Below, piece after piece: positions 32,605 through 41,606 of a stretch of 64,000 nt of DNA (the stretch's first letter is position 1; each line of letters begins with the position of its first letter). Under the pieces are notes generated by a model that did no database searches, had not been told where the DNA came from, and saw only the letters and a list, made by a program, of their open reading frames with translations. The DNA lies in the NCBI RefSeq assembly GCF_007003975.1, contig NZ_VFTC01000020.1, positions 62,001 to 126,000 of the forward strand. Direction: 5' to 3'. The position numbers were made by a program, and so were the translations under genes. This DNA is from Mesorhizobium sp. WSM4306 (GTDB lineage: Bacteria; Pseudomonadota; Alphaproteobacteria; Rhizobiales; Rhizobiaceae).

Positions 32605-33522
32605 TTGAAAGCCAAACTGGGCATGTCCCCCATTGCGTGGTGGAACGACGATCTTGCCGAACTCAGCGACGACGTATCGCTGGAAGAATGTCTGCGCCAG
32701 TCGCGCTCGGCCGGCTTTACCGGCATGGAGATGGGCCGGCGTTTCCCCAACGATCCCGCTGTCATGCTGCCGATCCTGAAAAAGGCCGACGTCACGCTGT
32801 GCGGAGGCTGGTTTTCCGGCACGCTGGTCGATGAAGACATGGGCAAGAACAAGGATCGCATCCAGCCGATGATCGACCTGTTCAAGGCGGTCAACGCGCC
32901 TTGCATTGTCTATGGCGAGGTCGGCCGCTCGATCCAGGGCGACCGCTCCAAGCCGCTCGCCACCAAGCCGAAATTGTCGGGCGACGAGATGAAGGCCTAT
33001 GGCCGGCGACTGACCGAGTTCGGCGAATGGTGCGCCGAACAAGGCATGCCGCTCTCCTACCACCATCACATGGCGGCGGTGGTCGAGACCGAGCCGGAGC
33101 TCGACGCCTTCATGCGCCATTCCGGCGACGGCATTCCACTGCTGCTCGATGCCGGCCATCTCGCCTTTGCCGGCGGCGACGTGCTGCGCGCCATCGACAA
33201 CCACCACAAGCGCATCAGCCATGTCCATGTGAAGGATGTGCGTATGGCCGTGATCGACGGGCTCGACCGCACGAAACAGTCCTTCCTCGATGCCGTGGCG
33301 CTCGGTGCCTTCACCGTGCCGGGCGACGGGTCGCTGGATTTCGGCGCCATCGTGCAGCGCTTCGCCGATTACGGTTATGAAGGCTGGTTCGTCGTCGAGG
33401 CCGAGCAGGACCCGAAGAAGAACCCGCCGCTGAAGATGGCGCAGGTCGGCCACAAGGAGCTGATGCGGGTGATGACGGCAGCAGGTTACACGGTGGAGAC
33501 GCAAGGGTTCCCCAATGTATGA
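32605..33522 (+). CDS. iolE: Inosose (2-keto-myo-inositol) dehydratase
   Basis: Dehydrates inosose to the diketone used by IolD; the family also includes MocC of rhizopine catabolism. 305-residue xylose-isomerase-like TIM barrel with metal ligands in SYHHHMAAVVE, LLLDAGHLAFAGG, HVHVKDVR and FVVEAEQDP. The N-terminal block KAKLGMSPIAWWNDDL is family-like, and the best start is a TTG at 32605 with GGAG eight bases upstream; the first ATG (32623) would delete six conserved residues. Confidence 0.9.
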   Translation: MKAKLGMSPIAWWNDDLAELSDDVSLEECLRQSRSAGFTGMEMGRRFPNDPAVMLPILKKADVTLCGGWFSGTLVDEDMGKNKDRIQPMIDLFKAVNAPCIVYGEVGRSIQGDRSKPLATKPKLSGDEMKAYGRRLTEFGEWCAEQGMPLSYHHHMAAVVETEPELDAFMRHSGDGIPLLLDAGHLAFAGGDVLRAIDNHHKRISHVHVKDVRMAVIDGLDRTKQSFLDAVALGAFTVPGDGSLDFGAIVQRFADYGYEGWFVVEAEQDPKKNPPLKMAQVGHKELMRVMTAAGYTVETQGFPNV

Positions 33523-33565
33523 TGCGACGGGTTTCCGCCGAGCCAGCTTGCTGTAGATTGGCCCG

Positions 33566-33799
33566 ATGAAAGATTACGAACACCCATTCTTCCGGCCACT
33601 GTGGCGGCGCGTTGCCGTCGTCGCCGTCTGCGTGATCTGGGCGATCATCGAATTCGCCTCCGGCACACCGTTCTGGGGGGTGATCGCGCTCGGCTTCGGC
33701 GGCTATGCCGTCTGGCAGTTCTTTTATCTGTACAAGCCGGCTGAGGAGGGCAAGGCTTCGGCCGACGAACCAAAGACCGGCACCGAACCGAAGGAATGA
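33566..33799 (+). CDS. DUF3329-like small membrane protein
   Basis: 77 residues, with two hydrophobic segments (VAVVAVCVIWAIIEFASG and FWGVIALGFGGYAVWQFFYLY) and a charged C-terminal tail. The N-terminus MKDYEHPFFRPLWRRV is typical of a small DUF3329-type protein widespread in rhizobia. Function unknown; its place between iolE and iolB is probably incidental. Confidence 0.65.
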   Translation: MKDYEHPFFRPLWRRVAVVAVCVIWAIIEFASGTPFWGVIALGFGGYAVWQFFYLYKPAEEGKASADEPKTGTEPKE

Positions 33800-33888
33800 C
33801 CGGGTTCCATGGCGCCTACGTTTTTGTGGATCGGATACTACGCGCGTTACGGTTCGCATACGTCGGCGATTAGCCAGAACGCCCCGAG

Positions 33889-34076
33889 CTTCGTCATCCT
33901 AGGGCGGAGCAAGGAGCGCAGCGACGCAGCGCAGACCCTAGGATCCATGCCGTGACATGGAAGCGTTGCGACCGTGCAGAATTCTGCTCCGCTGTGCCCT
34001 CGGTAGAGGTCACGGAATGGATCCTAGGGTCTCCGCGACGGAGCTTCGCTCCTGCTTCGCCCTAGGATGACGAAGT
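33889..34076. repeat. Long dispersed inverted-repeat element, intact copy
   Basis: The ends are perfect 17-bp inverted repeats: CTTCGTCATCCTAGGGC (33889-33905) and its complement at 34060-34076. A second internal pair surrounds GGATCCATGCCG / CGGAATGGATCC. The diverged relative is 14321-14534. No coding capacity is seen. It lies in the 349-bp gap between the DUF3329-like gene and iolB, which holds no gene. Confidence 0.8.
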
Positions 34077-34148
34077 TTAGAGCGACCGGCCAATCTCCAA
34101 AGTTGGTTCGCGAGACTGCAAGCAGGCTTGAAAAATAGGGAGACAAAA

Positions 34149-34961
34149 ATGTCGAAACTGCTCGTCAAAGCCGACAAGGGCCATGGCCGCGTCGCCCATG
34201 TCACGCCCAAAAGCGCCGGCTGGACCTATGTCGGCTTCGACCTGCACCGGCTGAAGCCGGGCGAGACCGCTTCCGGCAAGACGGGCGACCGGGAAGTCTG
34301 CCTGGTGTTCGTCACCGGCAAGGGCACGGGAACAGCCGGCGGCCAGGAGCTCGGCCTGCTGGGCGAACGCATGTCGCCCTTCGAGGGCAAGCCATGGTCG
34401 GTCTACGTGCCTGAGGGGTCGGACTGGTCGGTGACGGCCGATACCGTTCTTGAACTGGCGGTCTGTTCGGCTCCGGCCCTTGGCGGCGGCCTGCCGGTGC
34501 GCGTCATCGCGCCCGACGATCTCGGCCAGGAAGTGCGCGGCAAGGGCACCAACACGCGCTACGTCACCAACATCCTGCCGGAAGGCAAGCCGGCCGACTC
34601 GCTGCTGGTGGTCGAGGTCATCACGCCCGGAGGCCACACGTCGAGCTATCCCCCGCACAAGCACGACCAGGACAATCTGCCTGCCGAATCCTATCTCGAG
34701 GAAACCTACTATCATCGCCTCAACCCGCCGCAGGGCTTCGCCTTCCAGCGCGTCTACACCGACGCCGATAAGAACGGCGCCCGCGAACTGGACGAGGCGA
34801 TGACGATCGAGGACGGTGATGTCGTGCTGGTGCCCAAGGGCTACCATCCCTGCGCCGCCTGCCACGGCTACGACCTCTATTATCTCAACGTCATGGCCGG
34901 TCCGAAGCGGACGTGGAAATTCTACAATGCGCCCGAGCACGAATGGCTGATGAAGGCCTGA
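34149..34961 (+). CDS. iolB: 5-deoxy-glucuronate isomerase
   Basis: Isomerises 5-deoxy-glucuronate to 2-deoxy-5-keto-gluconate, the IolC substrate. 270-residue double-cupin protein. The metal-binding cupin motif is GGHTSSYPPHKHDQDNLPAESYLEETYYHRLNPPQGFAFQRVY, and PKGYHPCAACHGYDLYYLNVMAG lies near the C-terminus. Start chosen at ATG 34149 with AGGGAGA upstream. It is separated from iolE by a small gene and a repeat element, so it may have its own promoter. Confidence 0.92.
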   Translation: MSKLLVKADKGHGRVAHVTPKSAGWTYVGFDLHRLKPGETASGKTGDREVCLVFVTGKGTGTAGGQELGLLGERMSPFEGKPWSVYVPEGSDWSVTADTVLELAVCSAPALGGGLPVRVIAPDDLGQEVRGKGTNTRYVTNILPEGKPADSLLVVEVITPGGHTSSYPPHKHDQDNLPAESYLEETYYHRLNPPQGFAFQRVYTDADKNGARELDEAMTIEDGDVVLVPKGYHPCAACHGYDLYYLNVMAGPKRTWKFYNAPEHEWLMKA

Positions 34962-35099
34962 ACAGCCGAAGCTATTGGTCCAGCAGAGAAAAATCGTCGG
35001 CTAAGGACTTGTCCGGTCGATTTGCCATCGAAAACCCTTCAAAGCTTCGTCAATCCGTCATGGAAATCACCTATGGCAGCGGGCTGACGAGGATTTCTC

Positions 35100-35807
35100 A
35101 TGCGTTATGCCATCTATTTCACCCCGAGGCAGGACGAACCGCTGGCGCGGCTCGCCGCCAACTGGCTGGGACGCGACCCTTTTGGCGCCGCTACCAGGCC
35201 GGTCGAGGCGGTGGGCGACCTGTCGGCGGCGGAAGTCGCCTTCCACACCGCATCGGCGCGCCGCTACGGTTTCCATGCAACGCTGAAGGCGCCGTTCCGG
35301 CTGGCCCCGAACGAGACGGAAGCCTCGCTGCGTGCCGCCCTCGACGTCTTTGCCGAGGCAGCGCCGACCGTCACCATCCCGCGCCTCATCGTCAGCCAGA
35401 TCGACGGCTTCTTCGCTTTGGTGCCGGAAGGCCCGCTGCCGCCGCTCAACCGTTTTGCCGATGATGTCGTGCTTGGCTTCGATCGTTTTCGCGCCCCGCT
35501 GACCGAGGCCGAGATCGAGCGGCGCAGCCCGGATTCGCTGAAGCCGGCCGAGTTCCGCAATCTCTGCCAATGGGGCTACCCCTATGTTTTCGAGACCTTT
35601 CGCTTCCACATGACGCTGTCCGGCCGGGCCGGGCCACAGGAAAGCCAACGTCTGCGCGCAGCAATCGACAGCCTGTTCGGCGAGGTGCTGCAGCAGCCGG
35701 TGCCGGTGGATGCGCTGACGCTGTTTGTCGAAACCGAACCGGGCGCCCCATTCATGGTGCTCTCCCATCATGCGCTCGGCCGCCGCGCGGCCAGAAAAAC
35801 CGCCTGA
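35100..35807 (+). CDS. DUF1045 two-histidine phosphodiesterase-like protein of phosphonate operons
   Basis: 235 residues. Two HxT motifs, YGFHATLKAPF and FRFHMTLSGR, place it in the 2H phosphoesterase superfamily; the family (DUF1045) is typically encoded beside phnM and phnN. A role in hydrolysing the cyclic ribose phosphate released by C-P lyase, replacing PhnP, fits both the motif and the context but is inferred. It is the first gene of a three-gene run. Confidence 0.85.
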   Translation: MRYAIYFTPRQDEPLARLAANWLGRDPFGAATRPVEAVGDLSAAEVAFHTASARRYGFHATLKAPFRLAPNETEASLRAALDVFAEAAPTVTIPRLIVSQIDGFFALVPEGPLPPLNRFADDVVLGFDRFRAPLTEAEIERRSPDSLKPAEFRNLCQWGYPYVFETFRFHMTLSGRAGPQESQRLRAAIDSLFGEVLQQPVPVDALTLFVETEPGAPFMVLSHHALGRRAARKTA

Positions 35808-35840
35808 CCACGTCGCCTGAAAACCTAAGGACTGCCTGAA

Positions 35841-36980
35841 ATGACCGCCGAGACCGTTTTGACCAATGCCCGCATCGTGCTTGCCGACGAGATCGTCGAA
35901 GGGTCGCTGCTGCTGCGCGACGGCCTTGTCGCCGGCATCGACGCCGGTCATGGGCGGAGCGGCGAGGATATGGGCGGCGACTACATCATTCCCGGCCTGG
36001 TCGAGCTGCACACCGACCATCTCGAAGGCCATTACGCACCGCGGCCGAAAGTGCGCTGGAACCCGATCGCCGCCGTCCTTGCTCATGACGCGCAGGTGGC
36101 CACCGCTGGCATCACCACGGTGCTCGATGCCTTGCGCGTCGGCATGGACGAGGATGCGGATCTCACCTCCGACGACATCCGCAAGCTGGCCGATGCCATT
36201 GAGGACAGCGTGGCGCAGGATCGCCTGCGGGCCGACCACTTCCTGCATCTGCGCTGCGAGGTTTCGGCGCCGGACTGCCTGCAGGCCTTCGCCAATTTCG
36301 ACGGCGACGAGCGCGTGCGGCTGGCCTCGCTGATGGACCATGCGCCGGGGCAGCGCCAGTTCGTCAATCTCGAGACCTACGCCTATTACTATCAGCGCAA
36401 GCTGAAGCTGACCGATCGCGATTTCAAGCTGTTCTGCGAAAAGCGGATGGGGGAATCGGCGCAGAATTCGGGGCCGAACCGGGTGGCGATATCAGCCGCC
36501 TGCCAGGAGCGCGGCATCGTGCTCGCAAGCCATGACGATGCCACATCAGGCCATGTCGACGAAGCCATCGAACAGGGCGTGCGCGTTGCCGAATTCCCGA
36601 CTACGCTGGAAGCTGCCAAGGCTTCGAAAGAGGCCGGGCTCGGTGTGCTGATGGGCGCGCCCAACGTCATGCGCGGCGCCTCGCACTCCGGCAATGTTTC
36701 GGCCCGCACGCTGGCCGGCGACGGCCTGCTCGACATCTTGTCGTCCGACTACATTCCCTTCAGCCTGATCCAGTCGGCCTTCTTCCTCGGCGACGTCGTC
36801 GAAGGCATTTCCCTGCCGCAGGCTGTGGCCATGGTGTCGAAGAACCCGGCCGAGGCCATCGGCCTCAACGACCGCGGCGTCATCGAACAGGGCCGCCGCG
36901 CCGATCTGGTGCGCGTGCGCGTCGACGACCATGTGCCGGTCGTGCGCACCGTCTGGCGCCAGGGACGCCGGGTCGCCTGA
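35841..36980 (+). CDS. phnM: Alpha-D-ribose 1-methylphosphonate 5-triphosphate diphosphatase
   Basis: 379-residue amidohydrolase-superfamily metalloenzyme of the C-P lyase pathway; it removes pyrophosphate from the ribose-phosphonate triphosphate. Metal-binding blocks are ELHTDHLEGHYAPRP, ASHDDATSGHVDEA (the HD pair) and SSDYIPFSLIQSAF. C-terminal RADLVRVRVDDHVPVVRTVWRQGRRVA is typical. Its TGA overlaps the phnN ATG (TGATG). The core C-P lyase genes phnGHIJKL are not in this window. Confidence 0.92.
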   Translation: MTAETVLTNARIVLADEIVEGSLLLRDGLVAGIDAGHGRSGEDMGGDYIIPGLVELHTDHLEGHYAPRPKVRWNPIAAVLAHDAQVATAGITTVLDALRVGMDEDADLTSDDIRKLADAIEDSVAQDRLRADHFLHLRCEVSAPDCLQAFANFDGDERVRLASLMDHAPGQRQFVNLETYAYYYQRKLKLTDRDFKLFCEKRMGESAQNSGPNRVAISAACQERGIVLASHDDATSGHVDEAIEQGVRVAEFPTTLEAAKASKEAGLGVLMGAPNVMRGASHSGNVSARTLAGDGLLDILSSDYIPFSLIQSAFFLGDVVEGISLPQAVAMVSKNPAEAIGLNDRGVIEQGRRADLVRVRVDDHVPVVRTVWRQGRRVA

Positions 36981-37606
36981 TGGTCTCGGCATCGATCGAG
37001 CGCGAACTCACCGCCGAGGCCTTTCCGGTCCGCAACGGCGTCTTCGTCGCCGTCGTCGGCCCGAGCGGCGCCGGCAAGGATACGGTCATCGGCTATGCCA
37101 AGGCGCTATTTGCCGATGAGACAAGGCTGGAGTTCGTCCGCCGGGTCATCACCAGGCCGAGCGACGCCGCGAGCGAGGACCACGACACGCTGGCCGACGC
37201 CGCCTTTGTCGAGGCCGAGGCCGACGGCGCTTTCGCCATTTCCTGGGAGGCGCACGGCCTGCGCTACGGCATCCCGGCCGATGTCGACTGGTCGATAGCC
37301 AACGGCCACGTCGCGGTCGCCAATGTCTCGCGCGCGGTCATTCCGGTGCTGCGTGAGCGCTACGCCAATCTGGCCGTGGTCGAGATCACCGCTGCCCCGG
37401 AAATCCTCGCCGAACGGCTCGCCCAGCGCGGCCGTGAATCGCGCGGCGAAGTGCTGGCACGCCTCGCCCGCAGTGCCAATGTCGCTTTGTCCGGACCCGG
37501 CGTCACCTCGATCGACAATGGCGGTCCACGCGAAGCCGCCGGCGAGCGTTTCGCCGAGGTGCTGCGCAAGGCGATGGCGTTCTCGGATATGTCCGGCGTG
37601 ATTTAG
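36980..37606 (+). CDS. phnN: Ribose 1,5-bisphosphokinase
   Basis: Phosphorylates ribose 1,5-bisphosphate to PRPP, ending phosphonate ribose recycling. 208 residues with guanylate-kinase fold: P-loop VVGPSGAGKDTV, RVITRPSDAASEDHDTL, and SWEAHGLRYGIP. Start ATG 36980 overlaps the phnM stop. The gene is convergent with the permease gene, 2 bp apart. Confidence 0.92.
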   Translation: MVSASIERELTAEAFPVRNGVFVAVVGPSGAGKDTVIGYAKALFADETRLEFVRRVITRPSDAASEDHDTLADAAFVEAEADGAFAISWEAHGLRYGIPADVDWSIANGHVAVANVSRAVIPVLRERYANLAVVEITAAPEILAERLAQRGRESRGEVLARLARSANVALSGPGVTSIDNGGPREAAGERFAEVLRKAMAFSDMSGVI

Positions 37607-37608
37607 CT

Positions 37609-38595
37609 CTACTCCGCCGCCACACTCTTGCGGCTGGCGTCGAGCATCAGCCGTCTTGCCCGGAACACGCCCCATTGCTGGTCGACCAGCACGCCGATGA
37701 GGATCACCCCGCCCATCACCGCGAAGTTGAGTGAAGACGGGATGCCGAGCAGATTGACCAGGTTCTGCAACTCCTGCAGCAGCACGGTGCCGAGGATGAC
37801 GCCGACCAGGGAACCTTCGCCGCCGCGCAGCGAGAAGCCACCGAGCACGGCCGCGGCGATGGCGTAGAGTTCATAGAACTGGCCGTGGCTGGCCGGCGAG
37901 ATCGAGCGCGTATACATGGCGAAGTAGATCGCCGACAGCGCCGTCAGCACGCCGCAGATGACATAGGCGGCCATGACGACGCGCCCTGTTCGGATGCCGG
38001 AATATTTCGCCGCTTCCTCGTTCTTGCCGATGGCATAGAGGTAGCGTCCGAACACCGAGCGGTGCAGCACCACCCACATCACGATGGCAATGACGATCAG
38101 CGCAATGAAGCTGTTCGGTACGCCCCAGGATCGGCCCGCCGTCAAGAATTCGAGCTCCGGGAAATTTTGCCCGAAGCCGAAGCCCGCCGTGCCATCGGCG
38201 GTGTAGAAGCGCGCCACGCCGCGATAGATCAGCAGGCCACAGAGCGTCACCACGAAGGGCTGCAATTTGAGCCGGGTGATCAGCCAGCCATGCACCAGCC
38301 CGATGATGGCGCCGAGCACCAGGATCAGCGGCAGCGCAATCGGCCATCCCAGACCGCGTACGGCGATGAAGTCGATGAACAGCGTACCGAGCAGCGCAAC
38401 CACCGAGCCGACCGACAATTCGATGCCGCCGGTGATGATGACGAAGGCCTGGCCGATCGACAGGATGCCGAACAGGCCGATCAGGTTCGAGGTATTGGCA
38501 AGGTTGATCGGCAGCAGGAAGCGCGGATTGATGATCGCCACCACGGCCCCGACCACCAGGATCAGGATCAGCAGGCCGAGATCTTTCTTGCTCAT
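37609..38595 (-). CDS. Sugar ABC transporter permease (second system, RbsC type)
   Basis: 328-residue membrane protein with about nine hydrophobic segments. It has the RbsC-family signature NLIGLFGILSIGQAFVIITGGIELSVGSVVALLG and AIAAAVLGGFSLRGGEGSLVGVILGTVLLQELQNLVNLLG. Start chosen at ATG 38595 (MSKKDLGLLILILVVG). Last gene of the binding protein-ATPase-permease operon on this strand. Confidence 0.9.
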   Translation of the reverse strand: MSKKDLGLLILILVVGAVVAIINPRFLLPINLANTSNLIGLFGILSIGQAFVIITGGIELSVGSVVALLGTLFIDFIAVRGLGWPIALPLILVLGAIIGLVHGWLITRLKLQPFVVTLCGLLIYRGVARFYTADGTAGFGFGQNFPELEFLTAGRSWGVPNSFIALIVIAIVMWVVLHRSVFGRYLYAIGKNEEAAKYSGIRTGRVVMAAYVICGVLTALSAIYFAMYTRSISPASHGQFYELYAIAAAVLGGFSLRGGEGSLVGVILGTVLLQELQNLVNLLGIPSSLNFAVMGGVILIGVLVDQQWGVFRARRLMLDASRKSVAAE

Positions 38596-38668
38596 CGTCT
38601 TCTCCCCAATGCCCGCTTGAGCAGGTTCTGCAAAAAAATGTTCCGCGCGACCCGCGGCAAAACAAAGC

Positions 38669-40207
38669 CTAATTCGGCTTCTTGCCGACAGCCAGCAGAA
38701 GCACGTTCTCCTGGCTGAAGTGCTCCTTGTCGAGAATGCCCGAGATCTGGCCCTCATGCATGACGGCGATGCGGTCCGAAACGCCGATCACCTCTTCCAT
38801 GTCGCTGGAAATCATCAGCACGGCGACGCCGGCATCGGCCAGCGCCCGCATCAGCCCGTAAATCTCGGCCTTGGCGCCAATGTCGATGCCGCGAGTCGGC
38901 TCGTCGAGGATCATCACCTTGGGGTTCATGGCCAGCCATTTGCCCAGCACCACCTTCTGCTGGTTGCCGCCCGATAGCGTGCCGGTGCGCGTCTGCACCG
39001 ACGGCGCCTTGATGCCGAGATTGGCTTTCTGCTTCTCGGCCGTGGCGGCCTCGGTGCTGGCGGAAACCAGCGAGCGCCTGGCATGTGCCGGCAAATTCGG
39101 CAGCGAGATATTCTGGGCAATCGACAGGTCGAGCAGGATGCCGGTCAGTTTGCGGTCTTCGGGCACCAGAAAGATGCCTTGCGCGACGGCATCCGCTGCG
39201 GAGCCGAGCACAACTGGCTTGCCATCGAGCTCAAGTGCGCCGCCAAGCGTGCTGTCGATGCCGAAGAACACCCGCGCCAGTTCGGTGCGGCCGGAGCCGA
39301 CAAGACCGGCAAGACCGAGGATTTCGCCACGCCTGACGTCGAGGTCGACCGGCCGGGCAGGGTAGGCGGGGGTGCGAACAGCTTTGGCCGAGAGTGCGGT
39401 CGCGCCCGGTGCCCGGGCCGCTTCGGAGGCCTTCTCGCGCTCCTTCAACATGCGGCCGATCATCAGCTTGACCATCTGGTCGTGGTTGATGGCGCTCTTC
39501 GGCAAGGTGCCGGCCAGCATGCCGTCGCGCAGCACCACGACGCGGTCGGCGACGCGCTCGATCTCGTGCAGGCGGTGCGAAATGAAAATGACGCTGATGC
39601 CGTCGGCCTTCAGCGCCTTGATGACGTCGAGCAGCTTGTCGGTCTCGGCGATCGGGAGGCTCGATGTCGGCTCGTCGAGGATGACCAGCCTCGCCTTGAT
39701 CGACAACGCCTTGGCGATCTCGACCATCTGCTGCTGGGCAAGCGACAGCGCCGAGACCGGCGTGTTGGCGGAGAAATTGGCGCCGACGCGCTTCAACAAT
39801 GGCGCCACCATGTCGCGCAGCCTCGCGCGGTCGACCAGTCTCAGCGGCCCGCCCCGCAACGGTTCGCGGCCGAAGAAGATGTTGGCGGCGACGTCGAGGT
39901 TTTCGAACAGATTGAGTTCCTGGTGCACGAAGGCGATGCCCGACCTCAGGCTGCCTTCGACGGTTAGCCCGTCATGCGCAACGCCGTCGACGGCAATGGT
40001 GCCGCTATCCGGCCTGGTGACGCCGCCGAGGATCTTCATCAGGGTCGATTTGCCGGCGCCGTTTTCGCCGACGAGGCCGATCACCTCGCCGGGTCTGACC
40101 TCCATGGAAAAACCATCCAGCGCGACAACGCCCGGATAGGTCTTGCGCACGTTCTCGAGGCCGAGGAACGGGGTAGTCGCTGCAATGGATGTGTCGGAAT
40201 AGTTCAT
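38669..40207 (-). CDS. Sugar ABC transporter ATP-binding protein (two-domain, RbsA type)
   Basis: 512 residues with two ABC modules. The first has Walker A GENGAGKST, signature LSLAQQQ and Walker B LVILDEPTSSLP. The second has a degenerate P-loop (GLVGSGRTELAR), signature LSGGNQQ and Walker B VMILDEPTRGIDIG, the usual asymmetric RbsA/MglA pattern. Start chosen at ATG 40207 (MNYSDTSIAATTPFLGLENV). Ribose/galactose-type carbohydrate import; sugar unknown. Confidence 0.9.
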   Translation of the reverse strand: MNYSDTSIAATTPFLGLENVRKTYPGVVALDGFSMEVRPGEVIGLVGENGAGKSTLMKILGGVTRPDSGTIAVDGVAHDGLTVEGSLRSGIAFVHQELNLFENLDVAANIFFGREPLRGGPLRLVDRARLRDMVAPLLKRVGANFSANTPVSALSLAQQQMVEIAKALSIKARLVILDEPTSSLPIAETDKLLDVIKALKADGISVIFISHRLHEIERVADRVVVLRDGMLAGTLPKSAINHDQMVKLMIGRMLKEREKASEAARAPGATALSAKAVRTPAYPARPVDLDVRRGEILGLAGLVGSGRTELARVFFGIDSTLGGALELDGKPVVLGSAADAVAQGIFLVPEDRKLTGILLDLSIAQNISLPNLPAHARRSLVSASTEAATAEKQKANLGIKAPSVQTRTGTLSGGNQQKVVLGKWLAMNPKVMILDEPTRGIDIGAKAEIYGLMRALADAGVAVLMISSDMEEVIGVSDRIAVMHEGQISGILDKEHFSQENVLLLAVGKKPN

Positions 40208-40253
40208 CAAGCCTGACAGCAGCCGCTGGGCCAAAACGGCCCCTTCAGCAGAC

Positions 40254-40277
40254 TGACGGGCCTTCGCCCGCCCGTCA
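40254..40277 (-). promoter_or_regulatory. Intercistronic stem-loop between binding-protein and ATPase genes
   Basis: TGACGGG and CCCGTCA form a 7-bp perfect stem; overlapping GC-rich pairings are also possible. Its place directly after the binding-protein gene suggests mRNA protection and reduced expression of the downstream ATPase gene. Confidence 0.5.
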
Positions 40278-40329
40278 ACACGATCACCGGCCCAAGGCGA
40301 ACCTTGAGCCGGCGTAACTGCTCGTGGCC

Positions 40330-41292
40330 TCAGTTTCCGGACATCGCCTTCAGATTGGCCGCATAGGTGTCGACATCGTCCTTGCCGATGATCTTGGTCG
40401 GGATGATGATCAGGCCGCCTTCCGGAATGCCGGATTTGTCGCCCTTGAGATAGGCGGCCATCAGCTTCATGCCCTGATAGGCCCATTCGAAGGGCTGCTG
40501 CACGACGGTCGCCGCCACCGTGCCTTCCTTGACACCGCCCAGCGTGATCGGATCGTCATCGAAACCGACGACGGTGATCGAACCGAGCTTGCCGGCGTCG
40601 CGCAGTGCTTCATAGATGCGCGGCGTGTTGTAGGAATAGAAGCCGACCATGCAGGTGATATCGGGGCTGGCGACCAGCGCGTCCTCGACATTCTTCTTGG
40701 CGCGCGCCTGATCGATATCGTCGCCGCGCACGTCGACCAGTTCGATCTTGCTGCCGGCCAGGCCGTCCTTCATGCCCTGGATGCGTTCCTTGGCATTGTC
40801 GGCGCCGAGCAGGCCGACGAAGCCGAGGCATTTGCCACCGTCCGGCATCGCCTTCTTGGCAATCTCGGCCGCCTGCTTGCCGGCATCGACATTGGACGAG
40901 CCGATATAGGCGACGCGCTTCGTCTGCGGGGCATCGCTATCGGTGGTGAACAGCGCTGTCTCCGAGGCGATCTTGTTCAGACCGTCGGTCGAGGTCTTGG
41001 GGTCCACGGCCGAAACCATGATGCCCTTGACGCCGGCCGTCACCAGATCGTCCATCAGCCGCTGCTGGATGGCGACCGAGGACTGCTCGGGATATTTGAG
41101 CTCGAGATTGTAGTCTGGCAGTTCGCCCTGCGCCTTCTTGACGCCGGCTTCGGCGGCCTTCCAGAAGTCGGAAGCGCCGTTGACGACGAAGGCCAGCGTC
41201 GGCTTGTCGTCGGCGCGCGCAATCGCTGTCGCCGTCAGGCCAAGCAGCAGGGCTGCGGTGGCGACGGATGCATGTCGTATCAAGGAATTCAT
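40330..41292 (-). CDS. Sugar ABC transporter substrate-binding protein (second system)
   Basis: 320-residue periplasmic binding protein of the ribose-binding (RbsB) superfamily, with signal peptide MNSLIRHASVATAALLLGLTATAIARA. Mature domain starts KPTLAFVVNGASDFWKAAEAGVKKAQ and includes the hinge-spanning blocks GVKGIMVSAVDPKTS and TVVGFDDDPITLGGVKEG. ATG 41292 lies after a strong GGGAGG; an upstream in-frame TTG is less likely. Ligand unknown, probably a sugar or polyol. Confidence 0.88.
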   Translation of the reverse strand: MNSLIRHASVATAALLLGLTATAIARADDKPTLAFVVNGASDFWKAAEAGVKKAQGELPDYNLELKYPEQSSVAIQQRLMDDLVTAGVKGIMVSAVDPKTSTDGLNKIASETALFTTDSDAPQTKRVAYIGSSNVDAGKQAAEIAKKAMPDGGKCLGFVGLLGADNAKERIQGMKDGLAGSKIELVDVRGDDIDQARAKKNVEDALVASPDITCMVGFYSYNTPRIYEALRDAGKLGSITVVGFDDDPITLGGVKEGTVAATVVQQPFEWAYQGMKLMAAYLKGDKSGIPEGGLIIIPTKIIGKDDVDTYAANLKAMSGN

Positions 41293-41309
41293 GTTCAACC
41301 TCCCATTTT

Positions 41310-41330
41310 GGTTCAGTCGTCGGACTGACC
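41310..41330. promoter_or_regulatory. Inverted repeat in the leader of the second ABC operon
   Basis: CAGTC-GTCG-GACTG with partially matching outer bases (GGTT/GACC) lies 18 bp upstream of the binding-protein ATG. It may be a LacI-type operator or an mRNA hairpin that limits translation. Confidence 0.35.
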
Positions 41331-41606
41331 GTTCTTGCCTTCACCTGAATTTGCCGCTTGCGGCTTGGACGCCCTCCTCCCCAGGGGTTCCCGGCACTCA
41401 AAAGAATGGCGTCGTTCCAGTCACGATGCGGACTTTAGAGACTCATCTCGCGCTCGTAAATAGTCTGATTTGTCTGACATATCACATGTCCGAAACAAAG
41501 CTTGGGGAGGCAATCCCCGCTCGCCATCAGGCCATTCACGCGCACTTCTCGCCACGCGGGTCCCAGCCGGACCGGGCGCGACGGATTGACGTTACAGCGC
41601 ATTTTT

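Noticed and set aside
35067..36341. 424-residue minus-strand open frame opposite DUF1045 and phnM
   Set aside because: It spans two real genes on the other strand and shows no motif.
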